64,000 bases of DNA, taken from assembly GCA_964371055.1 (NCBI GenBank), contig CAYJLF010000012.1:103309-167308 (forward strand), given 5' to 3'. The position numbers and the translations under genes were made by a program. Positions 16,608-25,016 of the stretch are shown here, piece after piece (position 1 is the first letter of the stretch; each line of letters begins with the position of its first letter). This DNA is from CAYJLF01 sp964371055. GTDB taxonomy: Bacteria > Eisenbacteria > RBG-16-71-46 > CAIMUX01. The notes below the pieces were generated by a model that was not told where the DNA came from, searched no databases, and was given only the letters and a program-made list of their open reading frames with translations.

Positions 16608-19600
16608 ATGCTTGATCGTCTGATTCGTTTTTCTATCTCCCAGCGAGGGCTCGTCATACTTGGGGTTCTCGCCGTCATCGTCCTCGGCATCATCAACTTC
16701 GGTCGCCTGCCGATCGACGCCATCCCGGATGTCACAAACGTGCAGGTGCAGATCAACACCGCCGTTTCGGCCCTTTCACCAGTCGAGATCGAGCAGCGGA
16801 TCACCTTCCCGATCGAGACCGCCATGAGCGGGATCCCGCGCGTCGAGCACGTGCGCTCCCTCTCACGCTACGGGCTGTCCCAGGTCACGGTCATCTTCGG
16901 GGACGGCACAGATATCTACTTCGCGCGGCAACTCGTCAACGAGCGGCTCCAGGAGGCGAAGGAGAACCTACCTCCCGGCTTCGGTGAGCCGAAGATGGGG
17001 CCGATTGCGACGGGGCTCGGGGAGATCTTCTTTTGGGTCATCGAGGCCGATTCCACGGCCCGCAAAGAGGACGGCAGCCCCTATACGCTCGCCGACTTGC
17101 GCACGATCCAGGACTGGATCGTGAAACCCCAGGTTCGAACGGTCCCGGGTGTCACCGAGGTGAACTCGATCGGCGGGTACGAACGACAGTATCATGTCAC
17201 GCCGGATCCCACAAAGCTCCTGGCGCACGGCCTCAGTTTCCGCGATGTCTTCGACGCGCTGGCCGAGAACAATGCGAACGCGGGCGGTGGGTACATCGAG
17301 CACCACGACGAGCAGTATCTCATTCGCTCCACGGGCCTCGTCACCGGCATGGCGGAAATCCGAGACATCGTGGTCGGCGGCAGTGACGGCGTGCCCGTCC
17401 GGATCCGGGACGTGGCTGACGTCTCGATCGGCAAAGACCTGCGGACCGGGGCGGCCATGCTCAACGGACGCGAGGCGGTCATCGGGACAGCCATCATGCT
17501 CATGGGGGAGAACAGCCGGGCCGTCTCGCACCGGGTCGGCAACAAAATGAAGGAAGTGAACCGCTCCCTGCCGGCTGGAATCCAGGCGACGACGATCTAC
17601 GACCGCACGAACCTGGTCGACGCCACTCTCGAGACGGTCCGCAAGAACCTCATGGAAGGGGCGATTCTTGTGATCGCGATTCTCTTCCTGCTCCTAGGGA
17701 ATCTCCGGGCCGCGCTCATCGTGGCCCTCGCCATTCCGCTTTCGATGCTCTTCGCCGTGACTGGAATGGTGCATGGGAAGATCAGCGGGAACCTGATGAG
17801 TCTCGGGGCGATCGACTTCGGTCTGATCGTAGATGGTGCGGTCGTGATGACAGAGAACATCGTCCGCCGATTGGGCGGGCGGCAGCATCGACTCGGAAGG
17901 TCCCTAACGCGATCCGAGCGCCTCGATGAAGCGTACGAGGCGGCCCGGGAGGTAGCACGTCCCACACTGTTCGGCGTCGGGATCATCATGGTGGTCTACC
18001 TGCCGATCCTCACGTTGTCGGGCATCGAGGGGAAGATGTTTCGTCCGATGGCGGAGACGGTGCTTCTGGCCCTGCTTGGGTCGTTGATCTTCGCCTTCAC
18101 GGTCGTCCCCGCGTTGTTGGCCCTGGTGCTGCGCGGGAAGGTCGCGGAGAAGGAGAACCGGGTGATGCGAAGTGCGGTCTCCCTCTACGGACCCGTGCTC
18201 GACGCATCTCTACGCCGGCGTTGGGTGGCCGTCGCCGGCGGCGCCGCGCTGGTCGTTATCTGCGGGATCCTGGCGAGTCGTATGGGGAGCGAGTTCGTGC
18301 CCTCGCTCAAGGAGGGGACGATCACGGTCCAGCCACTGCGGATCCCCTCTATCAGTCTGACCAAGAGCGTTGCGATGCAGGCTCAGGTGGACGACCTTCT
18401 GCGACGGGAGTTCCCCGATGAGATAGAGCGCACCTTCGCCCGCATCGGCACCGCCGAAATCGCGACGGACCCGGCGGGACCCGACCACAGCGATGGCAAT
18501 CTAATGCTCCGGCCGCAGAAGCAGTGGAAGAGAGCGAAGACCCAAGACGAACTCGCTGCCGAGGTGCAGAAGGTCCTTCAGGTCCTGTCCGGACAGAACT
18601 ACGAGATCACGCAGCCGATCCAGCTACGTTTCAACGAGCTGATCTCCGGGATCAAGAGCGATCTCGCGGTCAAGGTCTTCGGGGACGACGTCGAGGTAAT
18701 GCGCACAAACGCCCAGAAGGTCGCTGGCATCCTGGGTACGATACGTGGGGCGTCCGACGTCCGGGTCGAACAGGTGAGCGGACTCCCGGTACTGACGATC
18801 TCCATCGACCGCGCGGCCATCTCCCGATATGGGCTCAACGTCTCGGATGTCCACGCTGTCATCGAAACGGCAATTGGTGGGAGCACGGTAGGACAGGTTT
18901 TCGAGGGGGACCGACGGTTCGACCTGGTGGTTCGCCTTCCAGAGGAGATCCGCACCGATATCCATGCCCTCGAGGACCTGCCGATTCCTCTTCCCTCGAG
19001 CCTTGGTGCCGTGGCGGGGCCGCTTCTCGCTTCCCTGACGCACGATGCGGAGGTCAGCGCGGCCTATGTACCCCTGGGATCAGTTGCTCGGGTCTCGATC
19101 GAGGAGGGACCGAATCAGATTGGGCGCGAGAACGGCAAGCGTCGCGTCGTGGTCACCTCCAACGTCCGAGGACGGGACATAGGTAGCTTCGTAGAGGAGG
19201 CGCAAAAGCGAATCGGGACCGAGGTGACGTTGCCGGCTGGGTACTGGACAACATGGGGTGGTCAGTTCGAGAATCTCCTCGCGGCACGCAAACGCCTCAC
19301 CTTCGTGGTCCCGCTGGCCCTGGCCCTCATCTTCCTCCTGTTGTTCGCGACATTCGGCTCTGTCCGACACGCGATTCTCGTTTTCACGGGTGTGCCATTG
19401 GCGCTGACCGGAGGTGTGATCGCGCTCTTAATCCGCGGGATCCCGCTCTCGATCTCTGCTGGCGTAGGCTTCATCGCCCTCTCGGGCGTGGCGGTCCTCA
19501 ATGGCCTCGTCATGGTCACTTTCATTCAGAAGTTGCATATGGAGGGAATGCCCATCGAGGAGGCCATTCGCACAGGGTCGAAAGGGCGCCTCCGGCCCGT

Positions 19601-19805
19601 CTTGATGACGGCACTGGTCGCATCGCTCGGATTTGTTCCCATGGCTCTGGCGCACGGAACAGGGGCCGAGGTTCAGCGACCGCTCGCAACCGTCGTGATC
19701 GGAGGCATCGTGTCATCGACCTTCTTGACCCTTGTCGTGCTTCCGGCGCTCTACAGCCTCTTCCAGGGGAGAGAACGCAGACCCGAGCAGGAGGATCTCG
19801 TATGA
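16608..19805 (+). CDS. czcA: HME-family RND efflux pump (CzcA-type)
   Basis: A 1065-residue inner-membrane proton/cation antiporter with the RND layout: TM1 near 12-30, large periplasmic loop, TM2-6 (AILVIAILFLLLGNLRAALI), second loop, TM8-12. The TM4 motif SLGAIDFGLIVDGAVVMTEN is that of heavy-metal-exporting HME pumps, with the Asp/Glu proton relay. LKEGTI and PAGIQATTIYDRTNLVD are typical CzcA blocks. It begins 24 bases after the adaptor and its stop overlaps the next start (ATGA). Confidence 0.95.
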   Translation: MLDRLIRFSISQRGLVILGVLAVIVLGIINFGRLPIDAIPDVTNVQVQINTAVSALSPVEIEQRITFPIETAMSGIPRVEHVRSLSRYGLSQVTVIFGDGTDIYFARQLVNERLQEAKENLPPGFGEPKMGPIATGLGEIFFWVIEADSTARKEDGSPYTLADLRTIQDWIVKPQVRTVPGVTEVNSIGGYERQYHVTPDPTKLLAHGLSFRDVFDALAENNANAGGGYIEHHDEQYLIRSTGLVTGMAEIRDIVVGGSDGVPVRIRDVADVSIGKDLRTGAAMLNGREAVIGTAIMLMGENSRAVSHRVGNKMKEVNRSLPAGIQATTIYDRTNLVDATLETVRKNLMEGAILVIAILFLLLGNLRAALIVALAIPLSMLFAVTGMVHGKISGNLMSLGAIDFGLIVDGAVVMTENIVRRLGGRQHRLGRSLTRSERLDEAYEAAREVARPTLFGVGIIMVVYLPILTLSGIEGKMFRPMAETVLLALLGSLIFAFTVVPALLALVLRGKVAEKENRVMRSAVSLYGPVLDASLRRRWVAVAGGAALVVICGILASRMGSEFVPSLKEGTITVQPLRIPSISLTKSVAMQAQVDDLLRREFPDEIERTFARIGTAEIATDPAGPDHSDGNLMLRPQKQWKRAKTQDELAAEVQKVLQVLSGQNYEITQPIQLRFNELISGIKSDLAVKVFGDDVEVMRTNAQKVAGILGTIRGASDVRVEQVSGLPVLTISIDRAAISRYGLNVSDVHAVIETAIGGSTVGQVFEGDRRFDLVVRLPEEIRTDIHALEDLPIPLPSSLGAVAGPLLASLTHDAEVSAAYVPLGSVARVSIEEGPNQIGRENGKRRVVVTSNVRGRDIGSFVEEAQKRIGTEVTLPAGYWTTWGGQFENLLAARKRLTFVVPLALALIFLLLFATFGSVRHAILVFTGVPLALTGGVIALLIRGIPLSISAGVGFIALSGVAVLNGLVMVTFIQKLHMEGMPIEEAIRTGSKGRLRPVLMTALVASLGFVPMALAHGTGAEVQRPLATVVIGGIVSSTFLTLVVLPALYSLFQGRERRPEQEDLV

Positions 19806-20113
19806 AGAAAGTAACTGCATTCATCCAGCCGTTCATGCTTCCCCGTGTCCTCGACGGCCTTCACGCCATCGAAGGATTCCCTGGTGCCACGACCTCGGAG
19901 GTCCAGGGCATCGGGGCGCGTGAGCTGGCATCGTTCGAGCAACATCCGCGCGTGAAGCTCGAGATCATTGTATCGGATCGACTCGTGGACTCAGTCGTGG
20001 ATGCGATCCAGCGGCACGCTCATACGGGGAACCCTGGCGACGGCTATGTCTTCGTCGTCCCTGTCGAGAAGGTCCTGAGAATCCGATCCGGAGAAGAAAG
20101 CAAGGGAACATGA
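19802..20113 (+). CDS. PII-like protein coupled to CzcA
   Basis: A 103-residue protein of the PII/GlnB fold: MKKVTAFIQPFMLPRVLDGL, GFPGATTSEVQGIGARE, VKLEIIVSDRLVDSVVDAIQ, and the closing GDGYVFVVPVEKVLRIRSGE, all standard PII strands. The T-loop is short and lacks the uridylylated Tyr of GlnB. PII-like proteins next to CzcA pumps form a known separate group with probable metal or nucleotide sensing. Coupled to CzcA by an ATGA overlap and overlapping the next gene by four bases, so it is part of the pump operon. Confidence 0.85.
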   Translation: MKKVTAFIQPFMLPRVLDGLHAIEGFPGATTSEVQGIGARELASFEQHPRVKLEIIVSDRLVDSVVDAIQRHAHTGNPGDGYVFVVPVEKVLRIRSGEESKGT

Positions 20114-21327
20114 GCAAGCGCGAGTCCGAAAGCCCAGTGCCGGACGATAGGCAAACACCTGAAGACGTGTCGCGAAGGACACGATCGGACATGACAACGA
20201 GGAACTCTCAAAGCACGTTTCGGTCGATCCGGGGAAGACTCGCTCGTTCTGGCATCCCAACGAAGTGGGATGCTGCGGTCTTAACTGCTCTTCTACTTCT
20301 CGGTCCTGCTCACTACTTGATCCCGGCTCAGGTCGTCTGGGTGCACGTCGTGCTCTTCTGGCTGTTCCAGGTGCCGGTTCTGATCGGGGCGGCAAGTCGC
20401 GGTATCCGTGGTGGTTTGGCTGTCGCCGGCATTCTCACCCTCGTGTTCCTCCCTCATGCGGTTGGATTGAGTCGGCAAGACGGAATGACAGCCCACGCGA
20501 TCTGGATGCATCTCAGCAGCCTCTACGTCATCGCCGTCACCGCAGGATGGCTTAGTGATCGGTGGCGGAGAGAAGAGGTCATCGGGGAACGTCTACGGGA
20601 GTTGAGGAGCCTGAGTCTCCTCTTGAAAGCTATCCGAGAGGACCTGGGCGCCTCAGTTTCTGCATTGAGAGGGGTTTCCACCTCGCTCCGACCGATGCAG
20701 GCGCGTGCGCCCGGCCTGAGAACCGCTATCGAGTCGATGGAGCACTGGGTGGGACAGATGGAGACGCTCAGCGGCGAACTCCGGACTCTCCAGATCGATG
20801 CTCGAGTTGGCTTGGTGCGGCTAGACCGAGTCTTCGCTGCCATGTTGAAGCGTCTTGAGACCGCCGCCGGTGGAGGCCCCCGGATCGTACTTGACTGGCG
20901 GTGTTCTCCCGCCGCCATACCGGTCAGCGTGTCATCCCTTGGGAGTGCCTTGGCTGTTCTTGCCCTCCACGTGGGTCCTTCCTCGGAGGAGGTCCGGGTA
21001 TCGATCTCCCGAACCCTCGGGCATTTCGAGATAGACCTTTGTCCACAGAGCACAGCAACGGGAATGGCCCTGATTCCGCCGAAGACTCCGGGGACGGTCA
21101 TGGAGATGGCCTGCCAGGTGATTCGAGCGCATGGGGGTTGGATCGCATGCGACTCAGATACCCCTCACCTCCGTGTGGGAGTACCCTCCACCCTCCGCGT
21201 TCGCACGCCGGCATCGAACCACCCGGTGGAATCCGATTCGCCCATCTGGGCAGCCCGTTGGGAGGCGAAAGGGGTTTTCGTGCCCAGATTAGCCGGATTG
21301 CCCGGCGAGGCGAGCTGGCGCAGGTGA
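20110..21327 (+). CDS. Membrane protein resembling a degenerate sensor histidine kinase
   Basis: A 405-residue protein with 3-4 membrane helices at about 55-150 (AAVLTALLLLGPAHYLIPAQ; VLFWLFQVPVLIGAA). A long helical stretch follows where a kinase DHp domain would be (SLSLLLKAIREDLGASVSAL), without a phospho-accepting His. A weakly ATPase-like tail contains VMEMACQVIRAHGGWI, as in the F/G2 region of HATPases. The N, G1 and G2 boxes are not clear, so I read it as a catalytically dead kinase or a sensor. Starts within the PII-like stop. Confidence 0.6.
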   Translation: MSKRESESPVPDDRQTPEDVSRRTRSDMTTRNSQSTFRSIRGRLARSGIPTKWDAAVLTALLLLGPAHYLIPAQVVWVHVVLFWLFQVPVLIGAASRGIRGGLAVAGILTLVFLPHAVGLSRQDGMTAHAIWMHLSSLYVIAVTAGWLSDRWRREEVIGERLRELRSLSLLLKAIREDLGASVSALRGVSTSLRPMQARAPGLRTAIESMEHWVGQMETLSGELRTLQIDARVGLVRLDRVFAAMLKRLETAAGGGPRIVLDWRCSPAAIPVSVSSLGSALAVLALHVGPSSEEVRVSISRTLGHFEIDLCPQSTATGMALIPPKTPGTVMEMACQVIRAHGGWIACDSDTPHLRVGVPSTLRVRTPASNHPVESDSPIWAARWEAKGVFVPRLAGLPGEASWRR

Positions 21328-21478
21328 GCGGCGAACACGGGATGGCTCGCGTGGGTCGTGAAAGCAGACGCTCGCTGGCGAGACCTTGGTGGATTGGTGT
21401 CCGAGGTGCGGGAGAGCGCACTCAACTCCAAGGCGTCTCTTCCAATCAGGTGTTTCGTGCGCTACGGGGGCAGATGGA

Positions 21479-23431
21479 GTGAGGAAGGTCGAAGCCACAA
21501 CAACCGAGGAGGGCGGATCAGCCGGGCTTCTGAAGGCGTGCCGGATCTCCCCCTCTGCGTATTGGAGTGTCGCGACTCTGCTTGGAGCCGCCGTTGTGCT
21601 CTCAGCATTCCTCATCTCGAAACACTTCGGCGGAGGGCTCCCTGGCTGCGGTCCCCAAAGCGGTTGCGAGGCCCTGGAGAAGACACGTTGGGGGACGATC
21701 CCGGGGCTGCAGTGGCCCGTCTCCTTTGCGGGTTTTGCCTATTTCCTTGCCCTGCTCATGGCGTGGATGGTCGCGGGCCGAGAGGTGCCCGCGGCGGCGC
21801 GATCGCTCATCCGGATCGGCGGGGCAGCCTCGCTCCTCTTCATTGGCGTGATGTTGGCCTTTCGGAAGGTCTGCCCATATTGCCTTGGAGTTCACGCGGC
21901 GAACCTTGCAGTGGTTGTCTTGATGGAACGGGAGATGCACCGATCAGCTCGCCAAGGGCTCTCGGGAGGAGGACCTATGTCGTGGGTAAGGGTGAGAAGG
22001 ATCGCGAGCAGCGCCTTCGCAACGTTCTTGGCCGTTTCTCTGCTGCTCGGAGTCGCGAACGCACGGATGCATCAAAGCCAGCTTGCCAGTGCCGAAAGCG
22101 ACCGGCGTCAGGCGACGGACAAGATCCTGGCGCAGGCTCAGGCAGTTTCCGAGGTGCCGGCGCCGGGGGCGAGCGGGGACATTTGGGGCAGTGCCGGATT
22201 CACCGGTCGCTACCGCATGGGCCCGGAAGCCAGCCCTATCCGGATCGTGATGTTGACCGATTATCAGTGCAAAGACTGCAACAAGGTCGAGCCTGAAGTG
22301 GAGGCCATTCTCGCTTCCCGGAGCGATGTGTCTCTGTCGGTCAAGCACTACCCGATGTGCGCCGAGGCTTCCCCCGGCGTGCCCTGCAATCGGTTCGCAA
22401 AGGAGTCGATGCATCCGAACTCCTGCTGGGCGGCTCGGGCGGCCGAGGCGGCGGGCATCCTGAAGGGGAATGATGGATTCTGGGCGATGCATCGGTGGCT
22501 CTTCTCGAGAGCCGGGAACTTCACGGATGCGGACCTGAAAGCCGCGGTGAGTCAGATGGGGTTCAATCCCGAAGCGTTCCTGGAGGTCATGAAGGGACCC
22601 GAGACACTGCAGCGGGTACAAGCCGACTGCGAAGAAGGCAACGCGTTGGGGCTCTACTTCACTCCGATGATCTTCGTGAACGGGGTCGAGTTCAAAGGAT
22701 GGCAGGTGCCGGGTGCGCTCCGCAAAACGGTCGAAGAGGTGGCTGCCAAGAACCCTCCTCCGCTGAAGGCCACGGCCGATCGGCCGGCCCTCGCCGGCTC
22801 GAAGTACGTTCAGGACTGGCGGGACCAGCCGGTCCGGCATATGCCTCCGGATACGAAGGCCTGGTCCACCGGTGCCGCGTCTCCCACCGGGGTTCCCGCC
22901 GGGTCTCGCTTCGTTGATGTGGTTCTCTTTGGTGATTATCAGGAACCGTACACCGCGGCCATGGATGTCGCGATCCGGGGACTGATGAAGTCCAGGCCAA
23001 ACGTCCGCTACACATTCCGCCACTTCCCCATCGATCCGAAGATCAATTCCACGCTGCCGACCAATGTCCGACCCGAGGCCGTGCATCCTCAGGCCGGTCG
23101 AGCGGCGCAAGCTGCCGAGGCCGCAGGCGCGATCGGTGGAGCTCAGGCGTACTGGAAGATGCACGACTGGCTCATGAGGAATTTGCAGTCATTCAATGAT
23201 GAATCGCTTCGTACCGCCGCAGAGAGCATGCGGATCGACTCGGATAAGCTGTTCGCAGAGATGGAAAAGCCGGATATCACTGCGGCGATCGTGGAAGACG
23301 CCCGGGCCGCTCAGCAATTGGGTCTGACCGGCGTGCCGATGGTGTTCGTCAACGGCAAATGGATCTGGCGGACGATGCGAGACAGCGAGAACATCGTCCT
23401 GCCCGTCATCGAAGAGGCCGGGAGGCCGTAG
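21479..23431 (+). CDS. VKOR-DsbA-DsbA-like fusion, thiol redox protein
   Basis: A 650-residue membrane protein from the GTG at 21479 (a GTG at 21386 would add 31 Cys-containing residues). Residues about 25-160 are a vitamin-K-epoxide-reductase-like domain with four helices, the loop Cys pair in GCGPQSGCEAL and the active-site CPYC. After a TM segment comes a DsbA/thioredoxin domain with CKDC (MLTDYQCKDCNKVEP). A second DsbA-like domain follows (VVLFGDYQEPYTAAMDVAIR ... TGVPMVFVNG) with no CxxC. VKOR re-oxidises DsbA, so the first two domains form a self-contained disulfide machine; the third is probably structural. Confidence 0.85.
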   Translation: MRKVEATTTEEGGSAGLLKACRISPSAYWSVATLLGAAVVLSAFLISKHFGGGLPGCGPQSGCEALEKTRWGTIPGLQWPVSFAGFAYFLALLMAWMVAGREVPAAARSLIRIGGAASLLFIGVMLAFRKVCPYCLGVHAANLAVVVLMEREMHRSARQGLSGGGPMSWVRVRRIASSAFATFLAVSLLLGVANARMHQSQLASAESDRRQATDKILAQAQAVSEVPAPGASGDIWGSAGFTGRYRMGPEASPIRIVMLTDYQCKDCNKVEPEVEAILASRSDVSLSVKHYPMCAEASPGVPCNRFAKESMHPNSCWAARAAEAAGILKGNDGFWAMHRWLFSRAGNFTDADLKAAVSQMGFNPEAFLEVMKGPETLQRVQADCEEGNALGLYFTPMIFVNGVEFKGWQVPGALRKTVEEVAAKNPPPLKATADRPALAGSKYVQDWRDQPVRHMPPDTKAWSTGAASPTGVPAGSRFVDVVLFGDYQEPYTAAMDVAIRGLMKSRPNVRYTFRHFPIDPKINSTLPTNVRPEAVHPQAGRAAQAAEAAGAIGGAQAYWKMHDWLMRNLQSFNDESLRTAAESMRIDSDKLFAEMEKPDITAAIVEDARAAQQLGLTGVPMVFVNGKWIWRTMRDSENIVLPVIEEAGRP

Positions 23432-23439
23432 GAGATGGC

Positions 23440-23832
23440 ATGAAGCACAAGGCGAGTGGCCGGGGCGGACGGGCGAGACGACAACGCGGCGTGAGCGGAA
23501 GGTCGAAGACTCGGCCCCGGCGCTTGTCGCTGGAGGTGGCCGGCCGCATAGTCCTGCCCCTAATCGTGGCTAGCCTGGTTCTGATCATTCTCTTCGTGGT
23601 TCCTTCGGGGCGAGGCGATGCGAGCGGTCCACTACCTGATGCGGCCGTTCCCAACCCGACGCCGATCAACACCGTTGATCCGTCGAGCGGCAAGTCGATT
23701 GTCGAAGGCGCCAACTCAGTCTACAAGGGATACACGATCGGCCACTGCTGCGCGAACGGCCGGGTGACATGGGAAGAGTTGTCAGAGAAGAAGAAGGATG
23801 CGTCCATACGGCGCTTCCTTCGGTCCCCCTGA
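23440..23832 (+). CDS. Small membrane protein with a CC motif (YHS-like tail)
   Basis: A 130-residue protein. A basic N-terminus (RRQRGVSGRSKTRPRR) is followed by a single TM helix (IVLPLIVASLVLIILFVV) and a Pro-rich linker. A C-terminal module, YKGYTIGHCCANGRVTWEEL, resembles metal-binding YHS/CC domains in which G-x-C-C-x-x-x is followed by W-x-x-L. It ends SEKKKDASIRRFL. A remnant with nearly the same tail (SEAQKDAFIARFV) lies at 27340-27402. It starts nine bases after the VKOR-Dsb gene and is probably a periplasmic metal or heme-related factor; assignment is tentative. Confidence 0.6.
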   Translation: MKHKASGRGGRARRQRGVSGRSKTRPRRLSLEVAGRIVLPLIVASLVLIILFVVPSGRGDASGPLPDAAVPNPTPINTVDPSSGKSIVEGANSVYKGYTIGHCCANGRVTWEELSEKKKDASIRRFLRSP

Positions 23833-23871
23833 AAGGGCATAAGCACGTCAGCGGCACGGATGGATTGAAGC

Positions 23872-24912
23872 ATGAACTTGAGCTCCCTATTCTTCAGTGA
23901 GCCTCGGCTCGTCCTGGCGTGGCGCGGGATCGGCGCATTCGGATCCCTTGCTCGACAAGTCTCTCGTGTTCCGCAGTGCGCCGCCTCGATCGTGCTCGCG
24001 ATGCTCCTCGTAGGGGTGCCGTCGGCCTTCGCTTCCGAGGCTGCCGCAAGCTCCGATGCAGCAGAGTTGCCGTCCGCGTGTGTGCCTAGGAGGTCCATGG
24101 TCCTGGCAGTCAATGAGGACTCAGTGACATCCGGGATCAAGTCGGGGGAGCGCACCTACCATGAGATCTCAAGCGGGCTGCTATTCCGCTCATTCGTCGA
24201 GCAGATCGACGGGCGAGAGGTCTTCGACAGCATCGGTCGGCGACCCGACCAACCCTACGACTACATTCTGAACTTCCGGATCGAGCGATTACGGCGCCGG
24301 CCCGTCAGCTCGCCCGAGGACATGTGGCTCGAGGTCTCCCTCGATCTTCGGGATCGGCAGCAGCGTGGAAGCCTATGGACAGAGCGATTCGCGATTCCGG
24401 TGGAGTCCCGCGAACTGGGGCCGCGCCGCAAGCCGGATGAGTTGTTCTTCCGCCTGCTCACGCATCTTGCCGCGAGAAAACTAGCCGCGACCGCGGCGGG
24501 TGCGCTGACTGATGTCCTGGTCAGCGTCAATCCGGACAAGCTCTACGGAGTGCCTCTCCGGAGCTGCCCCGCCCGAAGCGTCATTTGGTTGGAGATCAAA
24601 GGGTTGCCGCTCCCGGACAAACGGGCGGTCCTACGCGCGCTTTCGCGATCCTCCTGCTACGATGTGGTGTGGGTATCGGCGGACAGCGTCGCGAGCCCCG
24701 ACCCGGCAAAACTCTTGATCGAGGCACGGGCTGATCCGAACGACCTGATCCACTTGAGACTCTGGCTCCCGGAGACGGGCTTCAAGGAGTACCGGGAGGC
24801 CTGGCAAGCTGGTGACGCGTGGACCCGTGAAGCTGTTCTGCAAGACGTCCAGAGTGAAATAACGGCCTACCACCACCGAAGCGGTGCCTGTGTGCACGCC
24901 AAGTCACAGTAA
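23872..24912 (+). CDS. Exported hypothetical protein
   Basis: A 346-residue protein with a signal-like hydrophobic segment ending near FASEAAASSD (ASIVLAMLLVGVPSAFA). The mature part is a globular alpha/beta protein with paired Cys residues (SACVPRR, LRSCPARS, SSCYDVVW, SGACVHAK) that could form disulfides, consistent with the VKOR-DsbA fusion two genes upstream. No family recognised. It lies between the CC-motif gene and the P1B ATPase in the rightward metal run. Confidence 0.6.
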   Translation: MNLSSLFFSEPRLVLAWRGIGAFGSLARQVSRVPQCAASIVLAMLLVGVPSAFASEAAASSDAAELPSACVPRRSMVLAVNEDSVTSGIKSGERTYHEISSGLLFRSFVEQIDGREVFDSIGRRPDQPYDYILNFRIERLRRRPVSSPEDMWLEVSLDLRDRQQRGSLWTERFAIPVESRELGPRRKPDELFFRLLTHLAARKLAATAAGALTDVLVSVNPDKLYGVPLRSCPARSVIWLEIKGLPLPDKRAVLRALSRSSCYDVVWVSADSVASPDPAKLLIEARADPNDLIHLRLWLPETGFKEYREAWQAGDAWTREAVLQDVQSEITAYHHRSGACVHAKSQ

Positions 24913-25016
24913 AGCAATCCCGGAGGCCCCATCAGGGGGATGCACAAGCGACGGCTCGAAAGGGCGTACGCTCTGGATGAAGAACCGCACAGGCTGTACC
25001 AACTGAGGTCTTTCCT

